Shown here: positions 42,735-54,300 of the stretch, in pieces | How the letters are laid out: each line of letters starts with the position of its first letter | How positions within the stretch are numbered: position 1 is the first letter of the stretch | Source of the DNA: Phoma sp. XZ068 | Taxonomy: Eukaryota > Ascomycota > Dothideomycetes > Pleosporales > Didymellaceae | Assembly (NCBI GenBank): GCA_004835665.1 | Contig: RBKR01000010.1 | Span: forward strand, 1,302,001-1,366,000 | Reading direction: 5' to 3' | Length of the DNA stretch: 64,000 bases | Translations under genes and position numbers: made by a program | The notes under the pieces: generated by a model | What the model was told of the DNA's origin: nothing | Database searches by the model: none | What the model saw: the letters and a program-made list of their open reading frames with translations, nothing else

Positions 42735-44060
42735 ATGTCTCACGCAAATATTACCGGCGTACGCGACGCTACGATAATCCTCACCGACTACACGAACTAC
42801 ACGCCATGGTTACTACAACTCAAAGCAAAAGCAGAGTTCCACGACGTATGGGCAATCGCAGACCCTGATGGAACTAGAGAACCTTTGCTGGAACCGATTC
42901 CCCCAGTCCTACCACGATTAGCTGACTACGTACCGGCTGTAATCCAACGACCGGCACCCAGCGCGTCGTCAAACTCTCGAGGTAGCCGGGTTGGATCATC
43001 AAGCCAAACAATGAGATCAAACCCGTCCCGAACCGATGCAAGTCCAGCTACACCGACGAAACTATCGGACTTATCACCTGAAAGCCAGGAAACATACAAG
43101 GCCGATCGAGACGACTACAAGGTACAACTCGAAGCCTACAAGATCGACGAGAAGAAATACGACAGAGAACGGGCTAACTATCGGTTACTTGCAACACACA
43201 TTCAGAGCACAGTATCAGCGCACATTCAGCGCAACTGCTGCCTCCCTGGTACCACGATTCGCCAATGGATTATTGATATCCGAAAGACAGTAGGAATCAA
43301 CCCACTCGAAGAACGCCAACGAGCACGAACAAGATATCACAATGCATTGAAGCCAATGAGGATCCCAGTAAACTGGGATATCTGGCTTGCCGAATACGAT
43401 CGAGCAGCAACTGACGCTGAGACCGAAGGAGTCGCGGAGGTACAACATAATGACGATATTATAGAAGATTTCTTGTCGGCAGCGGAAAAGGTAGCACCTA
43501 TGTGGGTGACTGCCTTCTCTAGCCAGGTGGCCAGAGGTGACCCAGACCATGACAGAAAAGAAATGATGAAACTCTTCCGGGAACATATGAGCCGCTCCTA
43601 CCCACAAAAGGGCAAGCAGAAGAGCGCTTTCGCTGCTGGAGACGCTGCATACCCCGCTGGCGGTGAATCCGACCAGGGCGCACAGAGGGACGCCTCCGGT
43701 GTAGCTGAAGAAGCATCATCAGCCTTACGGGGCAAGAACCGTGGTAGAACCCGGGGAAAACGCAAATTTGGGCAAAGCAGCACCAGATCCAAGCATTCCT
43801 CTCTGGAGGATACGGCGGCAGTCGAAGGCACAAAATGCCATGCTTGTGAACAGCGCCACAATCTTTTCGATTGTTTCTATCTAAACGAAGATAAAGCACC
43901 TGCGTGGTTTACACCAGATTCAAGGATAGCCAAACTCGTTGAGTACAAAAGAAAGTATGACCCAGAGCTAATCAAATTATTAGACTCAAAGCGCCAACGA
44001 TCCAAGACGCCGCTGATTAAGAATTCGCACACACCAACACCCGAAGTCATAAAAGATTGA
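42735..44060 (+). CDS. Copia Gag
   Basis: 441 aa from ATG to TGA. The N-terminus (LTDYTNYTPWLLQLKAKAEF) is the usual Copia Gag opening. A C-terminal knuckle CHACEQRHNLFDC binds RNA in packaging. The TGA sits in the same frame as the downstream protease and is followed by CTAG, a context known to favour readthrough. Confidence 0.85.
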   Translation: MSHANITGVRDATIILTDYTNYTPWLLQLKAKAEFHDVWAIADPDGTREPLLEPIPPVLPRLADYVPAVIQRPAPSASSNSRGSRVGSSSQTMRSNPSRTDASPATPTKLSDLSPESQETYKADRDDYKVQLEAYKIDEKKYDRERANYRLLATHIQSTVSAHIQRNCCLPGTTIRQWIIDIRKTVGINPLEERQRARTRYHNALKPMRIPVNWDIWLAEYDRAATDAETEGVAEVQHNDDIIEDFLSAAEKVAPMWVTAFSSQVARGDPDHDRKEMMKLFREHMSRSYPQKGKQKSAFAAGDAAYPAGGESDQGAQRDASGVAEEASSALRGKNRGRTRGKRKFGQSSTRSKHSSLEDTAAVEGTKCHACEQRHNLFDCFYLNEDKAPAWFTPDSRIAKLVEYKRKYDPELIKLLDSKRQRSKTPLIKNSHTPTPEVIKD

Positions 44061-47000
44061 CTAGAGGGAAGAGTTATATCAACAATTGAAGCCGCGTATA
44101 CCGCGTCAGTGTTCTCGATGAAGAACCAACCGTATCCGCTAAAGAATGCATTCATCCTCGATTCGGGCGCAACGATACACATCTGCAACATGGCGCAACG
44201 CCTAACTCACCTCCGTCCACCCATCCCCGGTGACTGCGTGTGGGCAGGCGACGCGCAAATATGGATTAAAGGGTATGGCACCGTACATATCAAAGTCAAG
44301 TCACCATATGGCACAGAGATACTCCGATTAGAGAACGTTGCCTTCTGCCCGGAGATTCTATGCAACCTTGTCTCATTTAGACTACTCAGACGGCAAGGAA
44401 TTTGGTGGGATAATAAGAATGAACCTACAACGTTAAAGAGATGGGACAACTCAATCATCGCATACCTGACGGAAGCACACGACCAATGGGTACTCGAGCA
44501 ATCGGATGCAAACGACAGTGCCTTTCACACCCGATTCAACTCTCGAACCAAGCGGGTGCCACAAAGAGCAAGTGCAATACTATAGCATAAGCGCCTAGGG
44601 CATCCAGGGCCCGCAGTGATCGAACACCTCGTCCAACAATCTGATGGGGTGCGCATCAAAGGCGTCACTACAGTCGAGTGCGACGCATGTGGGAGAGCCA
44701 AATCAAAGCGCAGGATCCGCAGAGAACCTCGACTGAGCGAAGAAGGACCAGGAGAACGAATCGCGATCGACTTTCACGACTACGAAGTCGGGAGCTACTC
44801 CAAGGAAAAGAGCCAAATGCTTATCACTGACCGATTCTCGGCATATAACTGGGATTTCTACTTCACCGACAACAGACCAGCACGATCTATTATTCGATTA
44901 CTGGATAACTTCACTTGCTTCCTATATACGCAGTTCAATATTTCTGTAAAAGTTATCGAGGCGGACAACGAGATAGTGACGGTCAAGCCAGACGTTAAGA
45001 GATGGTGCACGTCCAAAGGCATAAAGGTCGAGCCTTCTGCTCCGGATACCCAATCACAGAATGGCGGAGGAGAACGCTCAGGGGGTGTGATAAAAGAAAA
45101 GGCGCGTACGATACGGCTGGATGCTAATCTTCCCTGGGAACTATGGCCAGAAATTACTAGAGCGGCAGTATACCTGTACAATAGAACGCCGAACTACTCA
45201 AACCGCTGGAAAAGCCCATATGAGGTATTCTTCACAAGAGTCGCTGCTATGAATGGTATCGTCACTGGACCACGGAAACCAAACCAAGCTCATCTTAAAG
45301 CATATGGCTGCAAGGCATTTGCAATGACCGACGATACCCACCGAAGAAAGTCGCGACTGCAACGCTTGGATCCAAAAGCCTGGATTGGCTATCTTATTGG
45401 CTATCAATCTACAAACATCTACCGAGTTTGGATCCCGTCACTAGCTAAAGTCATCAGCACAAGAGACGTAGTCTTCGACGAAAGCGTAGTGTTTAGCGGC
45501 AAAACGGAAGACCTCATGGACAACCTTATGCACAATACCCTGCAGGAGATTGCAACGTGGGTGAAAACGATTGAACTGCCTACGCCACCGCGACAGGAAC
45601 AGCCTGAGACTGAGTCGTTCTACGAAGACGATACAATAATGGGAGAAAGTCCAAGCCCACAAGGTCAAAAGTCAAGAGATTGCCGAAGTAGAAAAGTGAT
45701 GGACTCATACCCAACGCCGCCAGACACTCCGCCACCTGTAGCTCTCCTTAGCCAGGCGTGGACCGACGAACTTGAAGCTAATAGCACGACGACACAGGGC
45801 TCGTCGAAAACAGAACCATGGGCAGCAGCATTTATGGCCGGCACTCAAGCAGGGCACGTAGGGCAACACGAAGGCAAGCCCATTGACAAGGCACAGCTGA
45901 AGAGAATGCTGGCAAAGGGGGTGAAGCCTCACCGAAACCAATTGCCACCTCTGCCGACGACTTACTCAAAGCTTGAAGACCATCCTCTGCACGAAATGTT
46001 CAAGGAAGCAGAACAAGAACACCTAAGGAGCCATGAACAAATGAAGTCCTGGGCTGAAGTGCCAATCACTCCCATCAAACGGAAAGGCCACCAAATATTA
46101 GACTGCATGTGGGTGTATACCTACAAATTGGACAAACACCATCGCCTTATTAAATGTAAAGCACGACTTGTCGTTCGTGGCGATCAGCAACGAAACATCA
46201 CGTCACAAGACACATACGCAGCCACGTTAGCCAGCAGGTCTTTTCGAATGCTCATGGCAATCGCTGCCAAGTTCAACCTTGAACTTAAACAGTACGACGT
46301 TACTAACGCATTCGTGCATGCAACACTAGATAGAGAAATCTACATGAGAATGCCACGAGGATACCAGAAGCCCGGAACGATCCTTAAGCTTGAAAAGGCA
46401 CTTTACGGTCTTCGAATTTCACCGCTCCTATGGCAGAAAGAATTCGTCTCAACCCTCACTAAACTAGGCTTCAAACAAGTGCCACATGAGGCCTGCTGCA
46501 TGATCAAGGATGGCATTATCATCTTCTTTTACGTCGATGACATTATCTTAGCCTATCACCAGAAGAAGGAGGTAGAAGCTCAACAAGCTATCAAGGCTCT
46601 TCAAGAAAGATACACCTTCACAGGTGGAGAAGACCTGCAATGGTTCCTCGGTGTTGAAGTTATCAGAGACCGAGAACAACGATTAATTCAACTCTCTCAG
46701 TTAGCCTATGCCGACAAAATTAGCAGACTTGCAGATAGGAAAGATGTCCGACATGATACCCCAATAGCAAGCGTTGAACTCCAGCCACGCGAGGGATTAG
46801 CATCACCTTCAGAAGTCAACAAATATCAGCGCAAGATTGGTTCCTTACTATTTGCTGCCGTTACAACACGGCCAGATATCGCCTTCGCAACATCGCGCCT
46901 TGCACGCTTCCTCGTCAACCCTAGCACGGAGCATCAGGAAGCTGCTGACAGAGTCCTGCTCTACCTTGCAGCGACAAAATCAAAAGCACTCCAATTGGGA

Positions 47001-47558
47001 GGAGGCGACAAGCTTGAAGTAGCCAGCGACGCATCATTTGCCGATAATACAGTCGATAGAAAGAGTTCGCAAGGTTATGTGATTAAGCTATTCGGTGGTC
47101 TTATTACTTGGAGAGCAAGTAAACAGGACACGGTTACTACGTCAACGACTGAAGCAGAACTGCTTGCACTCTCCCAAGTAGCAAAGGAGGCCATCTTTAC
47201 CTCAAGACTTCTCAAGGAGCTCCAGATATCATTGCCGGAGTCGACCATTACAATTCAATGCGACAATACACAGACAATTCGACTTGTTACGGAAGAGATT
47301 GCAAAACTTCAAACCAAACTTCGACATGTAGATATCCACAACCACTGGCTACGACAGGAAGTATTGCTTGGACGAATTCAAGTTAAATACGTAGAATCCT
47401 CGCAAATGCTAGCAGATGGACTTACCAAAGCGCTGCCCTCGAACAAATGGGAGAACTTTCTTAATCAATTAGGACTGGTAAACAAGAAACCGGCCTTAGC
47501 AAAAGAGTTAAAACTTGAAGACATACAGACTCAAATAGAGGATCTGACAATCGCATAA
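44061..47558 (+). pseudogene. Copia Pol: protease, integrase, RT, RNase H, with one in-frame stop
   Basis: It continues the Gag frame. The protease motif is FILDSGATIHIC (about 44151). A TAG at 44583 replaces the Trp of the conserved L-W-H..LGHP motif. Integrase follows with a zinc-binding C-x2-C (VECDACGRAK) and the D,D,E triad (AIDFHD, EADNE, QNGGGERSGG). RT has NAFVHATLDREIYM, LYGLRISPLLW and YVDD. RNase H has SDASFADN and TTSTTEAELLAL. Everything after 44586 is open for 990 codons. The single TAG would block Pol unless suppressed. Confidence 0.85.
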
Positions 47559-47606
47559 GATATAGGTTTGTGTCAGCTTAGAAGATCACTCCAAGCTGAG
47601 GGGGTG

Positions 47607-47767
47607 TGTCAGATTGTCAAATACAAGGAAAGAGCGATAAATAGTAGGACCGATAACTAGTGCGATCTACGGAACCTCCGGAAGCAGAGGAGCTATAGAA
47701 GAAAGCAGCAGACAGAACACAATCAAGGATAATCCACTCTGCCCACAACATTCATTAAATTCTGACA
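47607..47767 (+). repeat. 3' LTR of the Copia element
   Basis: 161 bp, same sequence as the 5' LTR, followed by the CCTTC target duplicate. Confidence 0.93.
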
Positions 47768-48362
47768 CCTTCATCTAAACAAGAGGCCGACGCACGTGAC
47801 CGCGCAAATGAGGCCTATGAGGAGCAGTTGGAACTGGAAAAGGCGACTAAACGAGAGCTTCAACAGACCAAAAAGCTACTACAACAAAAAGAGAAGGACG
47901 AGAAGCAGGCGCGGCGTGCAGCAGAGAAGGAGGAGCGGGCCCGGGTCAAAGCTGTGAAGGACGCCGAAGTAGCTGAACGCCGGGCAGAAAAACAGCGTGA
48001 GAAACAAGCTCGCGACGCTCAAAAAGCTATACAATTACCCAAAACAGGTAAGCGAAAGGCCTCACAGTCTACAGCACCCAGAAAGAAGCAAAATCGCGGT
48101 GGTGTGGGTGGTGGTAGTCGGCCTATCGCTCATGGTCGTTCCCCATCCCCACCACCAAAACTCAACAGCCGTGGCCGCAAGATCGCTCCACCAAAAAGAT
48201 TTCAGTAGCAAAGTTTGTTGCATAGGTTTATAGAGTAATCCACCAAAAGTTCTTGTGATAATATCTATTGTATGTGGCTTAATAGCCTCATTTTGGTGAT
48301 ACCCCAAAAAGTGGTGGGGTGCGCATCGGTTGACCGTGCGCATCGGGTGGCCGATCACGGTA

Positions 48363-50461
48363 CCGAGACCACCGGGTCAATGCACGCGTCGGGTCAATGC
48401 ACGATTTCCTCACTTTCTCAACACCACAAAATGAAGCTGTACAGCCACGCACAAAAGCGATTATCGCGAGAAAAGTTGGTGGGATGATGTATTGATGTAT
48501 ACAAAAGTCCTCTGTGAAGGACTAATAATTGCGAGTTGCGGTGCGGCCGCTGCGGGTGGTGACTGTGCGGGAGGGTGGAGGAGCCTCCTCTACAACAACA
48601 CCACGCCGCGCACGCGCAGAACGGCTCTTTTTTGTACAGACTTTTGCAGGTGCTTTCTGTGATGCCTTGCGCTTGCCTGATTGGGATAATTGTATAGATT
48701 TAGCAGCGTCGCGCTCTTGCTTTTTGCGCTCGCGATCGGCGGCTTCTTCTGCTCTCCTCTGCCTCGAGGCCTCAAGGCGCGCAGCGTACGCAGCAGATCG
48801 TCTCTCTTTCTCCAACTTGTTGCGTAGCGTTGCAGCAGCTCGCTCCTCGCGTTGATGGTGTTTTGCCACTTCTTCTTCCAGTCTCTTCGTCTCATTGAGC
48901 CTGTTGCGATGACGTGCGTCGCGTACTTTGCTGGGGGAGTAGAGGAGGGCTTCGCTGCGTCCCTTCTTCCGTTGGCGTAAGTCAAGAGTCTCCCGCTTCT
49001 TCTTTGAGGGGTTTTGTGCAGCAACTGCTGCAGAGAGTCCTTTGTTTTCAGCTGTAAGTGTCTCACAAGAAGCAGAGAGGTGGTGGAGAGTACGGCGGAG
49101 CTGCCTTGCGTCATCTGAGGTGTTTTCACCCACAACAGCTTTGTACAATCGATCAATTGAGCGCCAATCGTGGGCCTCAATGGGCGGAGGGGTCTCATAC
49201 TCACTGTCGCTATCATCGTCCCATCGGCTGAGTACTACGTTGGGGTTGAGCGGCCATATACCCGTCTTCTCGAAGGCGCTGAGTATGAGCTCTTTGGTAA
49301 CGTTTGCGGCCAGGATCGCCAGAAGAGCATAAAGAAGTCGCTCTTAGGCACGCCTGAGATGCCTTGGCTATCGTGAAGGTGCTGGGTGACGGCACTGCTG
49401 TAGTTTTGAGCCAACGGAGCGAAGCACACAACGTCGAGCGGCTGCAGCGACTGAGTCCTGTGTGGAGGAAAGATCGCTAGCAGAATCTTGTGCTGATTGC
49501 AGAAATTGATAAAGGCCATCGTTATATGAGAGCCGTGGCCATCAACAATAAGCAATCGCCAGCTTCTGCGCGCTTTCTTCTTGGTGTAGCGGTTGAACAA
49601 CTGCTCCAGCCAGGCAAGCCCCACCTCGTCATTCGTCCAACCTGAAGGAGTTGCAGTAACAAATACTGAGTGTTTTCCTGGCTCAATATCCTCCACCCAG
49701 GAGCTTTGTATGGTGTTGTCCTTGCCTGTGAAAATGAGACCCGGAGGCAGAGCGCTGCCATCAGCGCAGACGCTCGCCAACAGCGTCACCCACTCTCTAT
49801 TGCCGTCCTGTAGCGACTGCCTGTTCTTCTGCTTCTCGTACAAGCGCTTGCTGAAGATCCTCTTGCTCCTAGCGACAAGACCGATGGCGAAGCCTTTCTC
49901 ATCCATGTTGTACGTGTCGGCCGCCCTGACGTTGTATTCTTTGATTTTGCTGTGCAGGAGGCTGAAATAGGCCTTGTACTTGTCGCTGTTATCAGCGGCG
50001 TGGCGTACTTTGTCCATTGCGGTGGTCCATTTGTAGAGGAGCTTCTCGGTGTGACTGTTGAGGAAGTCAGTAACCCAGGCCTCGCCAACGTGATCTTTGG
50101 CGATTTCCGCTGCGAAATTCTTGATCATCTGCCTTGTAGGTGGTAAATGACGCTCAGTAAGCTCCTCTATGTAATCGCAGAGGTCACGCTCTTGTTGTGG
50201 TGACAGTTTGCGTCGTTGAAGGTCTGCCTCGGCACGCGGGACAGTAACGCGTCGGTCATTGCGCGACAACGTCGACCTCGAGAACCCCGTCTGATTAGCA
50301 ACTTCTTGGTAGCAAATTTGTCCGTCTAAGCTCGCTGCACGTGCATTTTCAAGCGCATCAAAAACAGTTGACATTCTGTGGAGTTATGGTGTTGAGGAGA
50401 AAAGTGTGTTTTGGTGCTCGCGTGCATTGACCCGACGCGTGCATTGACCCGGTGGTCTCGG
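48363..50461 (-). mobile_element. Pogo-family transposon, copy D
   Basis: Near-perfect terminal repeats of over 40 bp, CCGAGACCACCGGGTCAATG at 48363 and its mirror ending 50461, with internal GGGTCAATGCACG repeats. TA at 48361-48362 (shared with copy C) and 50462-50463. Length 2099 bp. Confidence 0.92.
48522..50374 (-). pseudogene. Pogo transposase of copy D, one frameshift
   Basis: The ATG at 50374 opens 379 codons: HTH (ICYQEVANQTGFSRSTLSR), CENP-B-like region, NMDEKGF, VDGHGSH and QPLDVVCF giving a complete DD35D core. Near 49310 one base appears missing compared with the sister copies (after LFWRSW), after which the other frame continues (KELILSAFEKTG..) into the Lys/Arg-rich coiled coil ending at 48522. 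No RIP stops are seen. The catalytic core is intact; only the tail is out of frame, so some activity is conceivable. Confidence 0.85.
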
Positions 50462-50463
50462 TA

Positions 50464-51357
50464 CCGGGTACACGGCAGAGGACTCTGCTTGTCACAAGGC
50501 CTTGCACTGATAGTAATCGGTGTGTAACACGTGCCGGTCAGCGCTGGTGCATCGAGCACGAACGACAGCCTTAAACACAGCTTGAACGATTACAAGATGT
50601 CCTCGTACGGAGGATCCGCTTGGATGTGATGAACCGTAAATAATTTATACCTCATTCTCGCATCAGAACAAACCCTTAAGCACGATCACATCCCGTCGAC
50701 AGTAGGTGATCGAGATAGACACGGCGATATCGTGAACAAGGTTTCCAGTACTACAATGTAGTTACGATCAAGATAATCACTGTCGGCATTCCAAGAGCCA
50801 GGGTTGCGGTGTTGTACGACAGTGGTGAGCAAAAAGATCCAATAGGGGCCAACACCGAGCCGCAGGTGTGTGCACGCACTAGGTATCTAACAAGGGGTGC
50901 GGCGAAGTTGACCGTGCCGCCTTTAATATCCACCCTCTTGCGATTTTGCGATTTTGCGCAGCCCGAACTCATTTCCTCTCCCCTCTATCAAGCAACTCAC
51001 CTGAGTCCTGCTCTCACCTCCTGTTCCTCCGCACCAAGCACTCTTGCGCTTGACTGCGAAAGACGAGGCGAAGTGCTCAAGCGGGTCCGACGATACCGCG
51101 CTAAAACTGAAGTTACTGTGGAAGCGAGTAACGGAGTGGGTGCGTTTTTGGGTCCGCAAACGGTTGCCGGGTTGGGACGCCTCAAAACGAGGGCGGCAAG
51201 CGAACACCGCGGCACGCGCACAGACACAGTGCTACAGTAGATTGTATCAGCAGCAATCATAGTCGTGGCACCCAGCTTCTGGGGATTGGGTAGCCCGATT
51301 CCGTCTGAGAGAAGCGCGCAGCGATGGCTCAATACACCCACTCTCCGCTTGCGAGCA
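50464..51357. other. No supported gene between copy D and LINE copy 2
   Basis: Frames at 50809-51240 (plus) and 50997-51419 (minus) overlap and lack motifs. Confidence 0.3.
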
Positions 51358-54300
51358 GGTTGGTTGGTTGGTTGGTTGGTATTCATTTTACGTCTGTTGA
51401 TGGGGATTAAGTCCACCATCTCGCCTCCCGAAGGGCATATACGACGTGCTAAGCTATGGACTCACAGTGCTGCCACACTACCTTAGAAAGCATTTCTTGC
51501 CTGCGCGGGTATTGCTACCATTTCAGAACTACAGCTCCCCTTCCAGTTGGGGAGACTGAGCAGTGTAAGTACATTAGGGTGATTCCCTTGCATTCTGAGG
51601 CATCTATGTGCCGTAAGAGAGAGAGAGAGAAAGAGAGAGGAGGATAAAGACAGCGAGGAGGGGGGGTAGAGGGGTGCGGTGTGTGACAGCTCTTGTGTTG
51701 CTGGACCTGGTTCCGCTGGGTGCTATACTAGAGCCCGGTGAGGTGCAGATGTTTGCTGCTTTTGTGGGGCTAGGAGAACTACCTAGGACACACCTTTGTG
51801 TAGTACTGCGTTAGTTTAGTAACGGCTTCAAAGGCCTCTGGCTTCCTTATTAGTGCTGCAGTGTACGCTAGGCCCTCAGCCTGGCTAGATGGTGGTATAG
51901 GCGGTCGTAGTGGCCATCTGCTAAAGGTCCCTAGGGTCTTCCGGCAAAGCGCGAGGTGCTCTGGTGTCTTGTCCTGTCTGCATGAGCAAATGAGGTTTGC
52001 ATCCTTGTGGTTGTACTTTCGGTGGTACCAGGCGAAATCCCCGTGTCTGGTCCGGATAGAAAGTAGTCTGGCTAGGACATCTCTTGGTAGGTCTAGCTCT
52101 TTTGGACCGCTGTGTGGTGCATAGTCTAACTCCCAGCTCTTGTACCATTTTGAGAGCTTGGTCTTCTTGTCAGACCACCAGGTCTGTTGTGTGTGTCGTA
52201 ATGTCTTGCGGGCTATTGTCTTGATGCCTGAGAGTGTAGGTATAGCGGCTTTTCCAGTCGGGGGTGATGTGTGCTGGGCTTCTAGGTTGGCTAGCCTGTC
52301 TGCTGCCTCATTTCCTTCAATGCCTAGGTGTCCCGGGGCCCATTTGATAGAGACGTCGTGTGTCTCCATGGCACCGTAGCACTCCAGGAAGGCCCATTGA
52401 GAGGTAGGGGGTGCGTCGCCCCTGAGGCACCATATCACTGAGGTGCTGTCTATGCACAGCCAGATTCGACGGGTGCGGAGCGCTGGTTGCCTAATAGTGT
52501 GCTGGAGGCCTCTCCACGCTCCGATTGCCTCAGCGTCAAAGACGTGCGAGGTAGATTGGAGTGAGCCGCGTCCAGTCTGCAGTTGCTTTCTGTTCTGATA
52601 GACTGCAAAGCCGTAGGTAACCCGCTTTTCTCCTTCTTTTGTGTACTGTTCAGTGCCATCTGAGAAGATAGTCACATCTAGTGGCGAGAGCTGGGCCCAC
52701 CATTCATTGAAAGCCGTGGCTGCAGTCTTCTTGTCCATGCCAAGCGTTGGGTCTGTTCGGCAGCTGGCCGAGTAGTGAGGGGCTGTTAGTGTCGTCCTAG
52801 GGATCTCTGGTAGAAGAGATGCCATCTGTTGGACTTTAGTCTTGACTCGCTGGGGTTGTCCAGTTTTTACGCCCCTGTTTACTATATGTACTAATGTGCG
52901 TCTAGTAAGAGGGTGGTCTGCATCTGTGGTGCGCAGATGAGTTGCGAATCTGAGTTTAGCTTCCTCTAGAGCTACTGCTGCCGATAGCAGTCCGGCGTCT
53001 CGGAAGAGTGCAGCTGTAGGGGTTGTTCTCCACGCTGGTAGGATGCCTCTTGCTGCTATAGCCAGTGTCTTGTCTATAGCAGCTATGTGCCATCCAACAT
53101 AAGCGCTGACCTCTTGTGGCCTGCCTGGTTTACGTGTATGTGGCTGTTTAGTGCGGCCTCTGTACCAGCATTCAGTCCCATACAGGAGTGAGGGGTACAC
53201 ACAGGCAATAGTAGCCTTGCGGAGGGAGCTGGCTGGTGGTCCATAGGTAGTCCTAGCTAGACTGCGAATATGACAGGCTACCTTAGCAGCTTTTGCAGTG
53301 CGTGTGGCTACATGTCGTCTAAAGGTGAGTCTGCGGTCAAACCACACTCCTAGCCAACGCAGGGCTGACTGACTGTGCTCTCCACCTGGGAAGATGGGGT
53401 GGATCGTGAGCTGCTCGTCGACCACACAGGGAGGGGAATAGCTGCTCCGCTGTCTGGTCAGGTGTATCATTTCCTGCTTTTCTGGAGCAAAGGTGACCTT
53501 ATTAGCCTCTCCCCATGCTCTGATCTGCCTCAGGTCTGATGCTAGGAGCTCGACGTTGTTGTCCATAGAGTGTGAGGCCCGGTATAGACATATGTCGTCT
53601 GCATATCCAAACCTCCGTTCTGTGTCCATGGATAGTAGCTCGGCTAGGTACAGTGTGTATAGGATAGGAGAGAGAGGCGAGCCTTGGGGTGTGCCACAGG
53701 CGATAGGGTAGCTAGGGGTAGTGACCTGTCCAAGGCGGACTTGAACCCTCCGGTCAGTAAGGAATGAGTCTACAAAGAGTATGGTCCTTTGTGGCCATCC
53801 CTGTTGGGCCATCCGGTGCAGCAGGCGGTTCTTGAGGAGGGCATCAAAGGCGCCTTAAATATCTAGGGTGACCATAGTGACATGCTTTCCAAGTGCCTAT
53901 GCTGCTTTAATGTTATGGGTGAACTCTGTAGTGAGGTCTGCTGCAGAGCGCTTTGGAAGGGTGCCGCTATGCTGGGGGCTGAGGATCTTGTGTGTTATGG
54001 CAGTCTATACAATTCGTCTAGCTAATGTTTGTTTAAGTCCTTTTCTTGTAAGAGAGAAGTGCTATAGGTCTCTAGGAGTGGGGTGATGTTCGGTCTGTCT
54101 TCCCTGTCTTAGGTATTATTGCTACCTCCATGAGCTTCTATTGTGCTGGGAAGTGGTTAAGCTTAAGGAATTACTAGAAGATTCTTCGTATGAGTTCCTT
54201 AACCTAAGCCTAGTAGGTATAGAGAGGTTGTATAGTAGAGTAATTAGTGCCTAGTGAGGTGCTTAAGTTTATTTAGTTTCCTCTAGTAAGATGTGTGTCC

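Larger units (their letters stand above)
42537..47767 (+). mobile_element. Ty1/copia LTR retrotransposon, recent insertion
   Basis: 5231 bp with two 161-bp LTRs that look identical, TG..CA ends with inverted TGTCAG/CTGACA, and a 5-bp target duplication CCTTC (42532-42536 and 47768-47772). A polypurine tract GCTGAGGGGG directly precedes the 3' LTR. Domain order gag-protease-integrase-RT-RNase H defines Copia. One frame runs through the whole element, broken by two stops. Confidence 0.95.
42211..48208 (+). pseudogene. C-terminal part of pogo transposase (copy C), split by Copia
   Basis: About 115 codons lie before the Copia element and about 145 after it. The frame is continuous if the Copia and one CCTTC copy are left out. 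The second part is the Lys/Glu/Arg coiled coil (KRELQQTKKLLQQKEKDEKQ..) and the basic end GRKIAPPKRFQ. The DDE catalytic core is not present in this part. Confidence 0.75.
42191..48360 (+). mobile_element. Pogo copy C, 3' part, interrupted by Copia
   Basis: After the LINE tail the transposase frame resumes (DVVLDKFKPPTLV, equivalent to the codons following those where copy B stops). It runs to the Copia insertion at 42537 and continues after 47772 to the transposase stop at 48208. The right terminal repeat, the mirror of CCGTGATCGGCCACCCGATG, ends at 48360 before TA. This end differs from that of copy B, and this part shows no RIP, so B and C seem to derive from different copies. Confidence 0.75.
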
